Source: CAWANF01 sp963783355 (lineage in GTDB: Bacteria > Bacteroidota > Rhodothermia > Balneolales > DATFMH01). From it: 64,000 bases of DNA. Below are positions 36,981 to 47,794 of the stretch, in pieces. Both the position numbers and the translations under genes were made by a program. Each line of letters starts with the position of its first letter. Position 1 is the stretch's first letter. Below the pieces are notes generated by a model, which ran no database searches, had not been told where the DNA came from, and saw only the letters and a program-made list of their open reading frames with translations. The stretch spans positions 124,001 through 188,000 of the forward strand of contig CAWANF010000014.1 in assembly GCA_963783355.1 (NCBI GenBank), in the 5' to 3' direction.

Positions 36981-39734
36981 TTTCGCGGAATCAGAACCGG
37001 TCATTTCACTTTTCTTTGTAAGCGTCCAGCAAACAAGGCCATCCTGTGTATTTGCTATCAATTCCATATTTCCGTCACCGTCCAGATCGGTAACTATGGG
37101 ATATTTCATAGCTGATGTAGGCAAATCATACATTCGTTCACCGGTTAGAATGTCCCAGGCATACAAACGACCATAGTTCGACACAGAAACGACATCCGGA
37201 TTATTATCATTTCTCAGATCAGATACGAATGGTGCTTCACCTGTTGCCGTTGGCTGTCCCATGTTTTCAGTGAAACGCAGTGCTCCGTTCAATGTGTACA
37301 GAAATTCCGAACCATTACTGCTCTGTAACAATATGAGATGTTCTTTTTGGACGGTTGTTGAATCTAACCGGACATTTACATCCTGGATAGATGGGGTCCC
37401 ATTCAGAGCCGTATTGGAGACATAAAGTGCTCCGAGATGAAGCCCGTTTCCGAGACTATCGTAACTGGTATGACGGTATGTATTCAAGCTGTCGGTCAGA
37501 ATCCGGTTTTTGCCAAGGGTATACAGATATCCGTCGGCGGAAGTGATGAAAGCGTTGTTATCGTCGAAAACCGGATGAGTGCTGAACGAAGCACTTATGA
37601 AAACCGGAAATCCTTTTCTGAGTGTCCCGTTTTTGTTCCAGGCAAATAACCCATTTTCTGCGGTTGCCCAAACCGACCATTGTCCATCAAACTCCTGAAG
37701 AATGGGTTGGTTTTTGATATTGGCATTGGTTGAAACCGGCCATCCTCCGATGTCGAGGCCCCGGCCGTTTAGAACGTGTAATTTATGATCGGCTGTTGCA
37801 ACAATCATTTTGGGTAGACCATCGCGAGTCACATCACCAATTGTGAGCGGTGCCGTCACTTGCTCTTCCAGTTTAACCGGGAACTTCGGCAGTAAATCGC
37901 CATGAGCGTTCCATGCATAAATCTTGTTGCCAGCTGCTATCATGATGGCACTTTGATTGTTTCCGTACCAGTCATAAACAATAGGTGAGCCGATGGGAGT
38001 GTCATCTCCGGTGTTCATTTGTGTCAGAATGGTACCGTCCGACGCTAATGCGTATATATTCCCATTGGTAGTTGCGAACAGGATTTCATCTCTGGAACTG
38101 CCACCGATATCTGCTAAGACAGGCGTTCCGGTCAAGTCTCCCCCGTTGAGTGGAAATACCCATTTCTCACGGAATGGAAGATTAGAGTTTTGAGATTTAT
38201 ACGTTTTTAAATGGAAGGTCATTTCTTTGCCGTTTTCACCCAATTGCATACTGGCAGCCAGAAGATCAAATTTGGATGTTACGGCCGATACATAGTTATT
38301 AGGGCTCAGATACGATTTCAGATAGCGGTATAAATGTTTGCTTCTGGCAAAAAATACAGCACTGGATCGTTTAGGCAGATCCTTTTTAATCTTCGTAAAA
38401 TCTTCCGAATAGTAAAAGACACGGTTTCGGTTGTGATCCGATTTTACCCGGTCTGTCAAACCTAAACGTGGTGAAATGACGGCAACATTACCTGTTACAC
38501 TCAGGTAAAATGTTTCGTATGAACACAAGGGCGAGCCGATAATTTTTGCTAAAACGGGGCTGTGAACAAAATACCCGTCTCCCTCTTTTTTTATCAGTCC
38601 TTTTGTTACAAACGAATCAATCTTATGCAGAAAAGCATCGGGATCATTCAATTTTCTGATGAAAAGATTTTCACCTATGCTTAAATATCCACCGGGATCA
38701 AATGTGACATAAGAAAATTCCGGCCTGATGTTCGTGTCCAGATCTTTTATTTCTGCCGGATTAGTTACAAGGGAAGAATCTAAAGCCGATACAAGCTGCA
38801 GGGAATCCGATATTATGGGGTCCTGAACAGGTTCATGTAAAATGGCAAAAGCGGCAGCATCAGATGGAATATATCTATCCAGTGTCATAGGAGCATTCAT
38901 GCTGGATAATGCTTTAGTCAGGTTAGAATGTCCGGCCGAATCCAACGGAATACTTCCGGAGATTTCCAGGTTCTTGTTGCTGTCTTTACCATAATAACCA
39001 ACCGACAAATCGGCAGGTTCCATGCCTGCAAAAGCGTTTAAAATCAACGGACGGAAACGTACGGCACTTTGCTGACTCACCCAGCTGTCGAGATGCCCGC
39101 CATTTAAAATAAGCGTACCCGGTTTAACCTGAATATGTTTGATATCAAGTGCGGGAATATGGCCCATATATGCACGGATACAAGCTTCAATTCCCATGCT
39201 GCTTTCGGAGAAAATTGACCATTGCTTAATTTCGGCTGCATAAACCAATCTTTGATCGACATGATATTTATAGATCTCTACATCATCGAAATGGTAATGA
39301 TTTGTAGTGAAAGGCTCGTGGAAATAGGTGTCGAGATGTTTGATATAATCTTTGGGAGCGGTCGTTATCCAGACAGGTTGCCAGTCGGTCGATAAATCGG
39401 GATACATGATCATCGCTTTTACATCCAAATCATGTTTAGGTACTTTTTCAACCTGTTCGATCAAGGGAATAGCTGAGGACGTGATATCGTCAAAAAAAGG
39501 CATGTATTCAGAATTGAGCGCATCCTTTATCGTCGTATTTGGATTCGGAATAACAACGGCAGGTACATAACCGGGGATCAATGATGTCCATGGTTTATCA
39601 GGGATAGACCGACACGAGGTTATAAATGAGGAAAAAAGGATGAAATAAAATAATATTTGAAAGGAGGGGGTTTTGATTCCTTTATTATTTAATATCTTTT
39701 TAAAAGCTACCATGAAACGGGTAAAAAATGTCAT
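36969..39734 (-). CDS. Large lipoprotein: DUF3352-like N-half plus beta-propeller C-half
   Basis: 921 aa. The N-terminal hydrophobic stretch ends in FITSC, a plausible lipobox with Cys near residue 41, so it is probably an outer-membrane or periplasmic lipoprotein. Residues 60-560 resemble DUF3352 proteins (YIPSDAAAFAILHEP and alternating strands). Residues 565-905 carry PQQ/FG-GAP-like blades (GTPVLADIGGSSRDEILFATTNGNIYAL, spaced repeats with DxDGDG near DLDGDGNMEL). The propeller looks Ca-binding and adhesion- or assembly-like. No enzymatic residues are evident. It is divergent from the vWA protein gene 87 bp away, with which it may work. Confidence 0.72.
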   Translation of the reverse strand: MTFFTRFMVAFKKILNNKGIKTPSFQILFYFILFSSFITSCRSIPDKPWTSLIPGYVPAVVIPNPNTTIKDALNSEYMPFFDDITSSAIPLIEQVEKVPKHDLDVKAMIMYPDLSTDWQPVWITTAPKDYIKHLDTYFHEPFTTNHYHFDDVEIYKYHVDQRLVYAAEIKQWSIFSESSMGIEACIRAYMGHIPALDIKHIQVKPGTLILNGGHLDSWVSQQSAVRFRPLILNAFAGMEPADLSVGYYGKDSNKNLEISGSIPLDSAGHSNLTKALSSMNAPMTLDRYIPSDAAAFAILHEPVQDPIISDSLQLVSALDSSLVTNPAEIKDLDTNIRPEFSYVTFDPGGYLSIGENLFIRKLNDPDAFLHKIDSFVTKGLIKKEGDGYFVHSPVLAKIIGSPLCSYETFYLSVTGNVAVISPRLGLTDRVKSDHNRNRVFYYSEDFTKIKKDLPKRSSAVFFARSKHLYRYLKSYLSPNNYVSAVTSKFDLLAASMQLGENGKEMTFHLKTYKSQNSNLPFREKWVFPLNGGDLTGTPVLADIGGSSRDEILFATTNGNIYALASDGTILTQMNTGDDTPIGSPIVYDWYGNNQSAIMIAAGNKIYAWNAHGDLLPKFPVKLEEQVTAPLTIGDVTRDGLPKMIVATADHKLHVLNGRGLDIGGWPVSTNANIKNQPILQEFDGQWSVWATAENGLFAWNKNGTLRKGFPVFISASFSTHPVFDDNNAFITSADGYLYTLGKNRILTDSLNTYRHTSYDSLGNGLHLGALYVSNTALNGTPSIQDVNVRLDSTTVQKEHLILLQSSNGSEFLYTLNGALRFTENMGQPTATGEAPFVSDLRNDNNPDVVSVSNYGRLYAWDILTGERMYDLPTSAMKYPIVTDLDGDGNMELIANTQDGLVCWTLTKKSEMTGSDSAKSGQ

Positions 39735-39821
39735 GAGTTTAACTGTTCTGTAATTTGCTCAATTATTTGGTAAACCAGATGACTATAGCCGGTTTGACGT
39801 ACTAAAGTAATACTTTTATTA

Positions 39822-41960
39822 ATGAGTTTTCTAAATCCTTTATATCTGATTGGTCTGTCCGCACTGGCAATCCCGGTTATCATTCATTTGATTAATCTTC
39901 GAAAACCGGAACGGATGCCGTTCTCTACGATTGCTTTTTTCGAACAACTCCAGAAAAGTACTATAAAGAAGATAAAAATAAAGGAGTATCTGTTACTGGC
40001 AATTCGATTACTGGCCATCGCATTTCTGGTGTTGGGATTATCTCGTCCGTTTCTGAAACCGGGTGTACAAAATACCCATTCGGGAAATGCTCCGATTTTA
40101 TATGGGATTTTATTCGATAATAGCCCCAGTATGGTGCAGATCGATGAAAAAGGACCATACCTGGAACAGGCAAAACAATTTGTTTCCCGGATCATTAACG
40201 AATCTAACGCTTCGGATCGATTTATTATTTTTAATTCAAACGGACAGTTGCTTAACAATAATATTTTATCCCGTGAATCCGCACAACGATTGATTAGTAA
40301 ACTTAAAATCATGAATAAAGGAGATTTCACTGGCCGGCGGTTAGAATCCCTTTACTCTGAGATTTCCAAATCCGGTTTTAATCGTGTTGTTATGTATTGG
40401 CTGTCCGATGCTCAGAAAACTCAAATATCTGATGCCGTGAAGAATAAGTTGTTCAGACAGACAACAAATAGTGGAAAAGTTCCTGTTCCGCTGCAGTTTG
40501 TCAAAATTGGAAATGCTTCCAACGGGAATGTAGCCATAACAAATCTTGAGCTCTCCAGTGCAATACTGGCGAAAGGAAAACCGGCAGAACTTACAGCAAC
40601 GGTTAAAAATTTCAGTCATCAACCCATATTCAATAATTTCATTTCCCTGAAGATTCATCATAAAATCACGGGGCAGTATCCCTTAAATTTGTCACCGGAG
40701 CAAAGTAAAAAATTCACATTTGATGTCCCAACGGATACACAATCGTATGTCACAGGCTCCGTTGTTTTGGATGGAGACCCCTATAAATTTGATGATACCC
40801 GGTATTTTTCCATAAAAATGCCGGAAAAACAATCCGTTTTAATAGTTACGGGCGGTGATGCTCCCGGTAGTTCAGCAGATCGGGGATTTTTGTACCAGGC
40901 ACTAAAAGCAGGTGAGGAAACAAATTCCCAGATTTCTGTTAACCGGGTGGCGATTGATCATTTGAGTTCACAATCCTGGCAATCGGCTAATGTAATCATC
41001 TTAAACGGATTACAGGAAATACCTGCTTACCTGTTGCCGGATTTGAGAAATTACGTTCAAAAAGGCCACGGATTGATAATCATTCCATCCCAAAAAGCAG
41101 ACCCGGCAAATTACAATAAACTTCTTTCCATTTTTAATGCCGGACGGTTTGCCGGATTCCGTGGAAATTACGGATCGTTTCAAAAAATAGCTTCCTTTGG
41201 AAACCTGATAGAAGGCCATCCCATCCTGAATAGTATTTTTTCTATAAAAAAAGACGAGAACATTCGTATCGATTTACCTAACCTGTATTATTACTGGATA
41301 TACAAACCTGACGAATCGGTTGGTTCGGCGACGGTTTTAAAATCCAATTTAAATGATCCGTTGTTATCCGAGCAAAAATCAGGAAATGGCATTGTGATGA
41401 TTTCTGCAATTGGAATGAATCCCGGTTGGTCTGCTTTTCCGGCAAATGCACTCTTTGCCCCTGTAATGTATCGAATGGTTTTATTTGCTTCATCGTCGGA
41501 ATCTGGTGGATTGCAAAATTTTATTTTGGGTAAACCATTTGAAACAAAACTTCCTTACCAGGTCAGGAGTGTAGAGATAAAATTAAATAATGAGACAGTA
41601 AAGCCGATAATTAATACCGTTAACGATGGATTAAAAATATCATATTCAGCTGATGAATGGTCACCGGGACTTTTAGTTATTCAGGAAGAAAATAAAAATA
41701 GAGTCGTAGCCGTTAATCAAAATATAATGGAATCGAACTTTGCTACGTTATCAAATAAAGATCTTGATAAATTGGTGAAGAGCGATTTAATTAGTACTAA
41801 GGTAATTGATGTCGGCAGAATGAGTTCACAAGAAATTAATCAAGAGATTCGTTCTGCTGGTTTTGGAACAGAAATTTGGAATTGGTTTATTTGGGCAGGT
41901 CTATTCTGCCTGATATTGGAGACAGTCGTCGCAAAAAGTTACAGAACTGAAACCGTTTAA
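39822..41960 (+). CDS. BatA-type membrane protein with vWA domain
   Basis: 712 aa. The N-terminal BatA/aerotolerance domain has two membrane helices (SFLNPLYLIGLSALAIPVIIH and LLLAIRLLAIAFLVLGL) with a basic segment between. A von Willebrand A domain follows, with the metal site DNSPS (residues 106-110). A large beta-rich region and a final membrane helix end the protein. Bat genes in Bacteroides were linked to aerotolerance, but the role is not settled. The stop overlaps the next ATG by one base. It lacks MoxR and other Bat partners in this window. Confidence 0.82.
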   Translation: MSFLNPLYLIGLSALAIPVIIHLINLRKPERMPFSTIAFFEQLQKSTIKKIKIKEYLLLAIRLLAIAFLVLGLSRPFLKPGVQNTHSGNAPILYGILFDNSPSMVQIDEKGPYLEQAKQFVSRIINESNASDRFIIFNSNGQLLNNNILSRESAQRLISKLKIMNKGDFTGRRLESLYSEISKSGFNRVVMYWLSDAQKTQISDAVKNKLFRQTTNSGKVPVPLQFVKIGNASNGNVAITNLELSSAILAKGKPAELTATVKNFSHQPIFNNFISLKIHHKITGQYPLNLSPEQSKKFTFDVPTDTQSYVTGSVVLDGDPYKFDDTRYFSIKMPEKQSVLIVTGGDAPGSSADRGFLYQALKAGEETNSQISVNRVAIDHLSSQSWQSANVIILNGLQEIPAYLLPDLRNYVQKGHGLIIIPSQKADPANYNKLLSIFNAGRFAGFRGNYGSFQKIASFGNLIEGHPILNSIFSIKKDENIRIDLPNLYYYWIYKPDESVGSATVLKSNLNDPLLSEQKSGNGIVMISAIGMNPGWSAFPANALFAPVMYRMVLFASSSESGGLQNFILGKPFETKLPYQVRSVEIKLNNETVKPIINTVNDGLKISYSADEWSPGLLVIQEENKNRVVAVNQNIMESNFATLSNKDLDKLVKSDLISTKVIDVGRMSSQEINQEIRSAGFGTEIWNWFIWAGLFCLILETVVAKSYRTETV

Positions 41961-42556
41961 TGAATATTTCTTCTTACATACCACAAATTCAGTTAGTCTT
42001 TACGGTTATCCTCGTACTCTTTACGATTGGGGCTACTATCCTGACGTTTATTACTATTTCCAACGTGTTCCGGCTCAGAAATGTAATTATAACGTGGAAA
42101 GCAGGGCGTCTTAAAGGATATCCACTGTTTGCAACATTGTTTTTAGTATTTTCTGCCACATTATTCGGTTTGTCGATTTATTATCACCGGTTTGATCACC
42201 TGGCTATCTTTGCCTGCTACGGATGGGCCGGCATTAACTGGTTTGTATCCAGTTTTCTGATGTCGAAACGTTACGTAACCGATCATGGGATCGTAAAGAA
42301 TATCAACGATCCTTCCCAAACCGTTGCCTGGCACCGCATCATCGATTTTGTAGAGAGAGAAAATGATCATTACTGCCATTACACTTTTTTCTATGCTTTA
42401 GACGACGAACTTACGGGTTTAACCCGTTCAATCCGCCTGGAATTGAACGTACCAAAGGAAAATCAACCCGTTTTCAGAAAGATTCTAAGCTATAAGCTGG
42501 GGCGTCGTTTTAATCAGGACTATGAGCCTGTTCGAGGATATGAGCAATTAAATTGA
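41960..42556 (+). CDS. Membrane protein of unknown function, coupled to the BatA-like gene
   Basis: 198 aa. Three or four hydrophobic segments (about residues 10-35, 55-75, 80-100) are followed by a soluble tail YVTDHGIVKNINDPSQTVAWHRI that looks like a small PH-like or DUF5673-like domain. I do not recognise the family firmly. TAATG overlap with the vWA gene implies co-expression and probably physical association at the membrane. Confidence 0.6.
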   Translation: MNISSYIPQIQLVFTVILVLFTIGATILTFITISNVFRLRNVIITWKAGRLKGYPLFATLFLVFSATLFGLSIYYHRFDHLAIFACYGWAGINWFVSSFLMSKRYVTDHGIVKNINDPSQTVAWHRIIDFVERENDHYCHYTFFYALDDELTGLTRSIRLELNVPKENQPVFRKILSYKLGRRFNQDYEPVRGYEQLN

Positions 42557-42643
42557 AGATTTCTTCATAATTTATTTAGTTTCATTTATAGACTCTCTAA
42601 TGATCGGGAGCATTATCTCATATTTAACCTTTAAAAACCATAA

Positions 42644-43936
42644 TTGAGTATCGTTACAAATAAGCCAGAACAAAAAGAGCGGGTTTTGCTGGTTGGTTTA
42701 TACGGACCGGACGTGCCACGCGAAATTGCAAAGGAACATCTCGACGAACTGGAACGGCTTACACAGACAGCCGGTGGTTATACCGTCGATAAATTACTCC
42801 AAAACAGGACTCAGGCAGATCCCGGCACTTATATCGGCAAAGGGAAGCTTGATGAACTAAGCTCAATTGTCGGGAGCTCTCAAATCGATCTTGTTATCTT
42901 TGATGATGATCTCACGCCGACACAGGTTCGGAATATTCAGCGCAATACAAACGCAAAAATATTAGATCGAAGCGGGTTGATTCTCGATATCTTCGCTTAT
43001 CGGGCCAAAACGTTTGCTGCTAAAACACAGGTTGAAATGGCTCAGCTGCAATATCTGCTCCCGCGTTTGACACGGGCATGGACGCACTTGTCCCGTCAAA
43101 AAGGGGGCATCGGTACCAAAGGTCCTGGTGAAACACAAATTGAAACGGACCGCCGTTTGATCGGAAAGCGAATTGCTACGCTGAAGACTAAGCTTGAAAA
43201 ACTGGATCGCCAGCGTATGACACAAAGAAAAGGACGCCGCGGAATGACACGGATTGCCCTGGTTGGTTATACGAATGCTGGTAAATCCACGCTAATGAAT
43301 GCATTGACAACCACCAATGTTTTTGCGGAAGATCGTTTATTTGCCACACTCGATTCCACAGTGCGAAAATTTACAATTGAAAATAAGGATCTTTTAATTT
43401 CGGACACGGTCGGTTTTATTCGCAAGCTTCCTCACAATTTGATTGAGAGTTTTAAATCGACCCTGGACGAAATACGGGAATCCGATATTTTACTGCATGT
43501 TGTGGATGCTTCTTCAATTGTGGCTGATGATTACATCAAAGTTGTTCAGAAAACATTAGAAGAAATTGGTGCTGATTCAAAGCCGGTAATTTTGGTATTC
43601 AACAAAGTAGATAATATCGAAGATAAATCCAGGATTTTGGCACTGAAAAGGGAATATCCGGATGCCGTGTGGATTTCAGCCAGTCGTCATATAGGTCTCA
43701 ATAATTTGGAAGCCAAGGTATTAGAAGTCATGCAGAAAGGCTTGATTCGTCAAACGTTGGAAGTGCCGGTAAAAGATTATAAGGCGGTATCATTTATTCA
43801 TGATATCGCTCTCGTGGAAAAAGAAGAATATATTGATGATACGGTAAGAATTACATTCGAGATTCACGATCGTTATCTCGGAGAATTAAAAAGTCTTATC
43901 AAAAAAAATGATTTAGAAACATCTATAGCTTGTTAA
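42644..43936 (+). CDS. hflX: GTPase HflX
   Basis: 430 aa. A ribosome-binding GTPase that splits stalled ribosomes after heat or other stress. N-terminal domain starts VLLVGLYGPDVP, followed by the GTPase domain with G1 GYTNAGKSTLMNAL, G2 FATLDSTVRKF, G3 DTVGFIRKLPHNL and G4 FNKVD. The linker with a basic helix (KTKLEKLDRQRMTQRKGRRG) is typical. TTG start with no clear Shine-Dalgarno. It is a single gene, unlike in E. coli, where hflX precedes hflKC. Confidence 0.94.
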   Translation: MSIVTNKPEQKERVLLVGLYGPDVPREIAKEHLDELERLTQTAGGYTVDKLLQNRTQADPGTYIGKGKLDELSSIVGSSQIDLVIFDDDLTPTQVRNIQRNTNAKILDRSGLILDIFAYRAKTFAAKTQVEMAQLQYLLPRLTRAWTHLSRQKGGIGTKGPGETQIETDRRLIGKRIATLKTKLEKLDRQRMTQRKGRRGMTRIALVGYTNAGKSTLMNALTTTNVFAEDRLFATLDSTVRKFTIENKDLLISDTVGFIRKLPHNLIESFKSTLDEIRESDILLHVVDASSIVADDYIKVVQKTLEEIGADSKPVILVFNKVDNIEDKSRILALKREYPDAVWISASRHIGLNNLEAKVLEVMQKGLIRQTLEVPVKDYKAVSFIHDIALVEKEEYIDDTVRITFEIHDRYLGELKSLIKKNDLETSIAC

Positions 43937-43981
43937 ACGTAATAGTGATATAATGAAATGGGATAAAACAATTTATTTGTC

Positions 43982-44641
43982 ATGCTGGTAAAAGATTTAT
44001 TAAATACCGATGTAGAACCCATTCACTCAGACGACACTGTCGGCCGGGCTGAAGAACTTATGCTAGAGTTCAATACCGAAATCATGCCGTTCGTGGATCG
44101 GTTATCCAACAAACTGATGGGAGTGGTTACCAAAGAAGCCGTCAGTAAGCTAACCGATGACAATCTGGACAGAATAACCTCTTTGCCATTTCATGCTTTT
44201 CCCGAGCAACAGCTTTTCGAGGCAGCCGGAGTGATGATTCGAAATAAAATCAAATTTCTTCCGGTCATAGATCATGAGAATCATTATTTAGGTGTACTGA
44301 AGAAACGTCGTGTATTTGATGGTTTATTCCAGATGTTGAATATCACAGAAAACGGTTCGATGATCACGGTCGATATTGCACAGCGTGATTATATGCTGTC
44401 GGATATCATCAGGATTATTGAACTGGAAGGTGCGAAGATTCTGGGCGTTATCATAGAAACACCCGCCGATACAGAAGGAAATATCAGGGTTTCCGTTAAA
44501 ATGAATCTGACTGAAATATCAGCTATTACTTCTTCACTGAAAAGACACGGATTTATTATTACGGCAGAAACCAGGGATGAATTTTCGGAATTCGAGTTCG
44601 AACAAAGAGCGGATGAGTTCCTGCGATTCCTGGAAATTTAG
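43982..44641 (+). CDS. CBS-domain pair protein with C-terminal ACT-like domain
   Basis: 219 aa. Two CBS motifs (about residues 1-55 and 65-120, with LMGVVTKEA and YLGVLKKRRVF) may bind adenosine nucleotides. A C-terminal stretch with ITVDIAQRDYMLSDIIRIIE and KILGVIIETPADTEG looks ACT-like. It resembles AcuB-type proteins of Bacteroidota. Role unknown, presumably an energy-status sensor. It follows hflX by 45 bp and may share its transcript. Confidence 0.78.
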   Translation: MLVKDLLNTDVEPIHSDDTVGRAEELMLEFNTEIMPFVDRLSNKLMGVVTKEAVSKLTDDNLDRITSLPFHAFPEQQLFEAAGVMIRNKIKFLPVIDHENHYLGVLKKRRVFDGLFQMLNITENGSMITVDIAQRDYMLSDIIRIIELEGAKILGVIIETPADTEGNIRVSVKMNLTEISAITSSLKRHGFIITAETRDEFSEFEFEQRADEFLRFLEI

Positions 44642-44805
44642 CGGATTTGCCGGCCCTTCTTAAAGAATTTTTACCAGTTTACTATACTGTTTTATTAATG
44701 GTATGTTATTATTATTAACCGAGATGATAACTTACTATATTATTCCAGTCGATTTCTCGTTCCATATAAATAAAGCAAGAGCATAAAACTAAAAATTATT
44801 TAACA

Positions 44806-47793
44806 TTGCATCGGTCAGTTAAGCTACTTTTTATAATAACTATTATCGTTGCCGGTTTAACGGATATCAGCAAAGCCCAAAAAGCAACGGATCCGGCGTA
44901 CAAAAATTATTTTACCGGCATCAAACTTTACGATAACGGGCTGTTCGCAGAGTCCGTGAAGACACTTAATGTGTTTATTAAAAATCACCCGGATGATCCC
45001 GTTAATCAATCGGCTTATTATTTTGTTGTCCGGGCCCAATCGAAACTCGATTCGACAGATGCGCCCAAATATTTTGAGCAGTATCTCGATCGTTATCCAC
45101 GAGGAGACAAAGCCGTCGATTTGTTAGTTGAATTGGGAGATCGGTCCGATGCCAGCGGCTCTTACCAGGATGCCATCAATTATTACGACAGAGCGCTGCA
45201 ACATAAGCCGGGACAAAATGAATCTTCGAAGATACTTTTTTGGATGGCTCAGGCTTCTTCTTCCATGGGTGACAACAATTTGTCCCGGAAGTATTATATG
45301 ACACTGGCCGATTCTTTTCCGAACACCGGGCTGGCTCCTAAAGCGCTGTATGCCCGCGGACGCTCATACCTGAACGACGAAAATTATGCCGCTTCCACCA
45401 AGACTTTCGAAATACTGAAGAAACGCTATCCCAACGATCCTGTCACGCGAAGAGTTGGAACGGCTTTGGGGGAATCGTATTACAAACAGAAACGGTACGG
45501 TGAGGCCATCGACGCATTGAAAAATGCCATGCCCTATCTCGATGAAGAGTCGAAATCAAAAGCCGTTTACCTGATTGCCGAGAGTTATAATTACCTGAAT
45601 AACTATACCGAAGCTTCCAATTATTACCTGCGCTACATTAATATGAATAAAGGAACCGACCAGGTCCGGTTAGCTTATTATGGTTTAGGATGGGTATATA
45701 ACAAGGAAAAAATTTATCATTGGGCTGCCGATGCTTTCGGTAAGGCTGCCGCCGGAAATGATGATGTGGCAAGAAAAGCGCTGTATTACCAAGCAGTAAA
45801 TGAAAAGCTCGGCGGTTATTATGATCGTGCTATAAATACATTTCGGGAATTTGGCAAAAAATATAAAAAAGGCTTGTGGGTTGAACCCGCTTATTACGAG
45901 TGGGCAATGACCGCATTTCAGACGGGTAGAAATTCAGAAGCGATACAGACTTGCCTGTCGCTGGTTCGCAGCGGGATCAAACTGAAAGAGCCCGGCAAAT
46001 TGTTTTCACTGCTTGGTGAAGCCTATTATGCCAATAATGAATACACCCGGGCCATGCAAGCTTTTGATGAGGCCTCTAAAAGTGTTAACATCGACCCGGT
46101 GATCAATCGGAAGGCCCGTTTTCAGAAAGCGTGGGTTTTATTCCAGAACCAGGCGTATCAACAGGCACAGCCGCAATTTCAGGATGTTTATAAGAACAGT
46201 ACTTCAAAGAAACTTAAGGGCGAAGCGTTGTTCTGGAGTGCCAATGCCTATTATCATATGAAAAAGTACAGTAGGGCGGCCGGACAATTCGTAGAATTCA
46301 TAAATAAATTTCCTGATTCCAAATTCGTCGGGGCAGCCCGTTATTCCCTGGGATGGGCACGTTTTAAAATGGGAGAATACAACCAGGCTATTCCTCCATT
46401 TGAAGAGTTCTTAAAGCATTATAATCCACCTTCCATCGCATTGTTTCCCTATGATGTGGATACCAAATTGCGTATCGGTGATTCCTATTACGCGATGAAA
46501 GAATATCCACAGGCTATTCAATACTATAACCAGGTTGTCGGGTCGGATCCCGGAGGGGATTATGCTCTGTACCAGATAGCAAACAGCTACTATCGTTCGG
46601 ATCAGTCTTATGAGGCGGTCACGACCTTGCGAAAACTGCTGAAAATGTATCCCAACAGTGGTCTCAGAGAGCAAGCTCAGTATAACATCGGATATATCTA
46701 TTTCCTGATTAATAATTATCAGCAGGCTATCACCGAATTTCAAATGGTCATTAAACGATATCCCGGTTCGAACTGGGCTGCCCGTGCTCAGTATAACATT
46801 GGCGATGCTTATTACAATGCCGGGGAATTCAAAAAATCCATTGCCGCCTATAAGAAAGTGATGGATAATTATCCCAGGAGCAGCTATATCATAGAAGCTG
46901 TGAATGGAATTCAATATGCCCAGATTGCCGCAGGTAATAAAGACACGAGCTCTGAAATTCTGGAAAATTATTTATCCGAACATCCTCAATCTAATATGGC
47001 TGACAAACTGCGATTCAGACAGGCCCAGAATTTACTGGAATCGGGTGATTATAACGGTGCCATCAAATCTCTGAAGGAATATCTTCGCATTACCAATAAC
47101 GACAATATGATTCCGGAAGCCTATTATAATATTGCGGATGCTTACGAACAGGAAAATAATATTCCTAAAGCAATAGATTCCTATAAGACGGTGGTAAATA
47201 ATTATACAAATTCCGATCGTTATGGCACCTCGCTGGCAAGTTTGGGCCGGTTGTATTATCAACAGGAAAATTATGCTCAATCACTTAAGTATTATAGAGA
47301 ATTAAGTTTAGCTAAAGGGTATCATTTGGAATCGTATCTTGGCATGGGGAATGCGTATTTATCTCTCCAACAGCCCGATTCGGCGAAAGTTGAATTTCTA
47401 AAAGCTATGAATCTTCAGTCGGGCAGCGATGCGGCACAACTGGGATTGGCAAAAGTTGCTTTTAACCTGAATAATTTTGATTCCGCTTTACCTAAATTCG
47501 AAGATATTGCTAAGAATAACACGACTGCCGTTGGTGCGGAAGCCCAGTTAATGATCGGAAAGACATTGCAAAAACAGGGACAATACAATAAGGCTATCAA
47601 GGAATACGGAAAAGTAAAAGTATTATATGCAACTTATGATTCGTGGGTGGCTAAATCGATGTTGGGTGAGGCTCAGTGTTATGTATCTTTGGGAAATAAA
47701 CCACAGGCCGAAAGTATTCTGAAAAATATTGTTAAAACCTACCCAAATACAACAGCGGCCAGGGATGCCGTAAAAGAATTGAAATCCAAATAA
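44806..47793 (+). CDS. Exported TPR-repeat protein (about 20 repeats)
   Basis: 995 aa. N-terminal hydrophobic segment LLFIITIIVAGLTDISKA followed by Q looks like a Sec signal peptide, so the protein is periplasmic or outer-membrane attached. Almost the whole rest is tetratricopeptide repeats of the Tol-Pal/BamD-like type, each with a YxxGxAYY or YNIGDAYYNAGEFKKSI core and Pro/Asn-rich turns (for example near 47161-47240). It probably holds a protein complex at the cell envelope. TTG start with a weak context. The aroA start follows the stop by one base, so they are co-transcribed, although no functional link is evident. Confidence 0.8.
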   Translation: MHRSVKLLFIITIIVAGLTDISKAQKATDPAYKNYFTGIKLYDNGLFAESVKTLNVFIKNHPDDPVNQSAYYFVVRAQSKLDSTDAPKYFEQYLDRYPRGDKAVDLLVELGDRSDASGSYQDAINYYDRALQHKPGQNESSKILFWMAQASSSMGDNNLSRKYYMTLADSFPNTGLAPKALYARGRSYLNDENYAASTKTFEILKKRYPNDPVTRRVGTALGESYYKQKRYGEAIDALKNAMPYLDEESKSKAVYLIAESYNYLNNYTEASNYYLRYINMNKGTDQVRLAYYGLGWVYNKEKIYHWAADAFGKAAAGNDDVARKALYYQAVNEKLGGYYDRAINTFREFGKKYKKGLWVEPAYYEWAMTAFQTGRNSEAIQTCLSLVRSGIKLKEPGKLFSLLGEAYYANNEYTRAMQAFDEASKSVNIDPVINRKARFQKAWVLFQNQAYQQAQPQFQDVYKNSTSKKLKGEALFWSANAYYHMKKYSRAAGQFVEFINKFPDSKFVGAARYSLGWARFKMGEYNQAIPPFEEFLKHYNPPSIALFPYDVDTKLRIGDSYYAMKEYPQAIQYYNQVVGSDPGGDYALYQIANSYYRSDQSYEAVTTLRKLLKMYPNSGLREQAQYNIGYIYFLINNYQQAITEFQMVIKRYPGSNWAARAQYNIGDAYYNAGEFKKSIAAYKKVMDNYPRSSYIIEAVNGIQYAQIAAGNKDTSSEILENYLSEHPQSNMADKLRFRQAQNLLESGDYNGAIKSLKEYLRITNNDNMIPEAYYNIADAYEQENNIPKAIDSYKTVVNNYTNSDRYGTSLASLGRLYYQQENYAQSLKYYRELSLAKGYHLESYLGMGNAYLSLQQPDSAKVEFLKAMNLQSGSDAAQLGLAKVAFNLNNFDSALPKFEDIAKNNTTAVGAEAQLMIGKTLQKQGQYNKAIKEYGKVKVLYATYDSWVAKSMLGEAQCYVSLGNKPQAESILKNIVKTYPNTTAARDAVKELKSK

Positions 47794-47794
47794 G

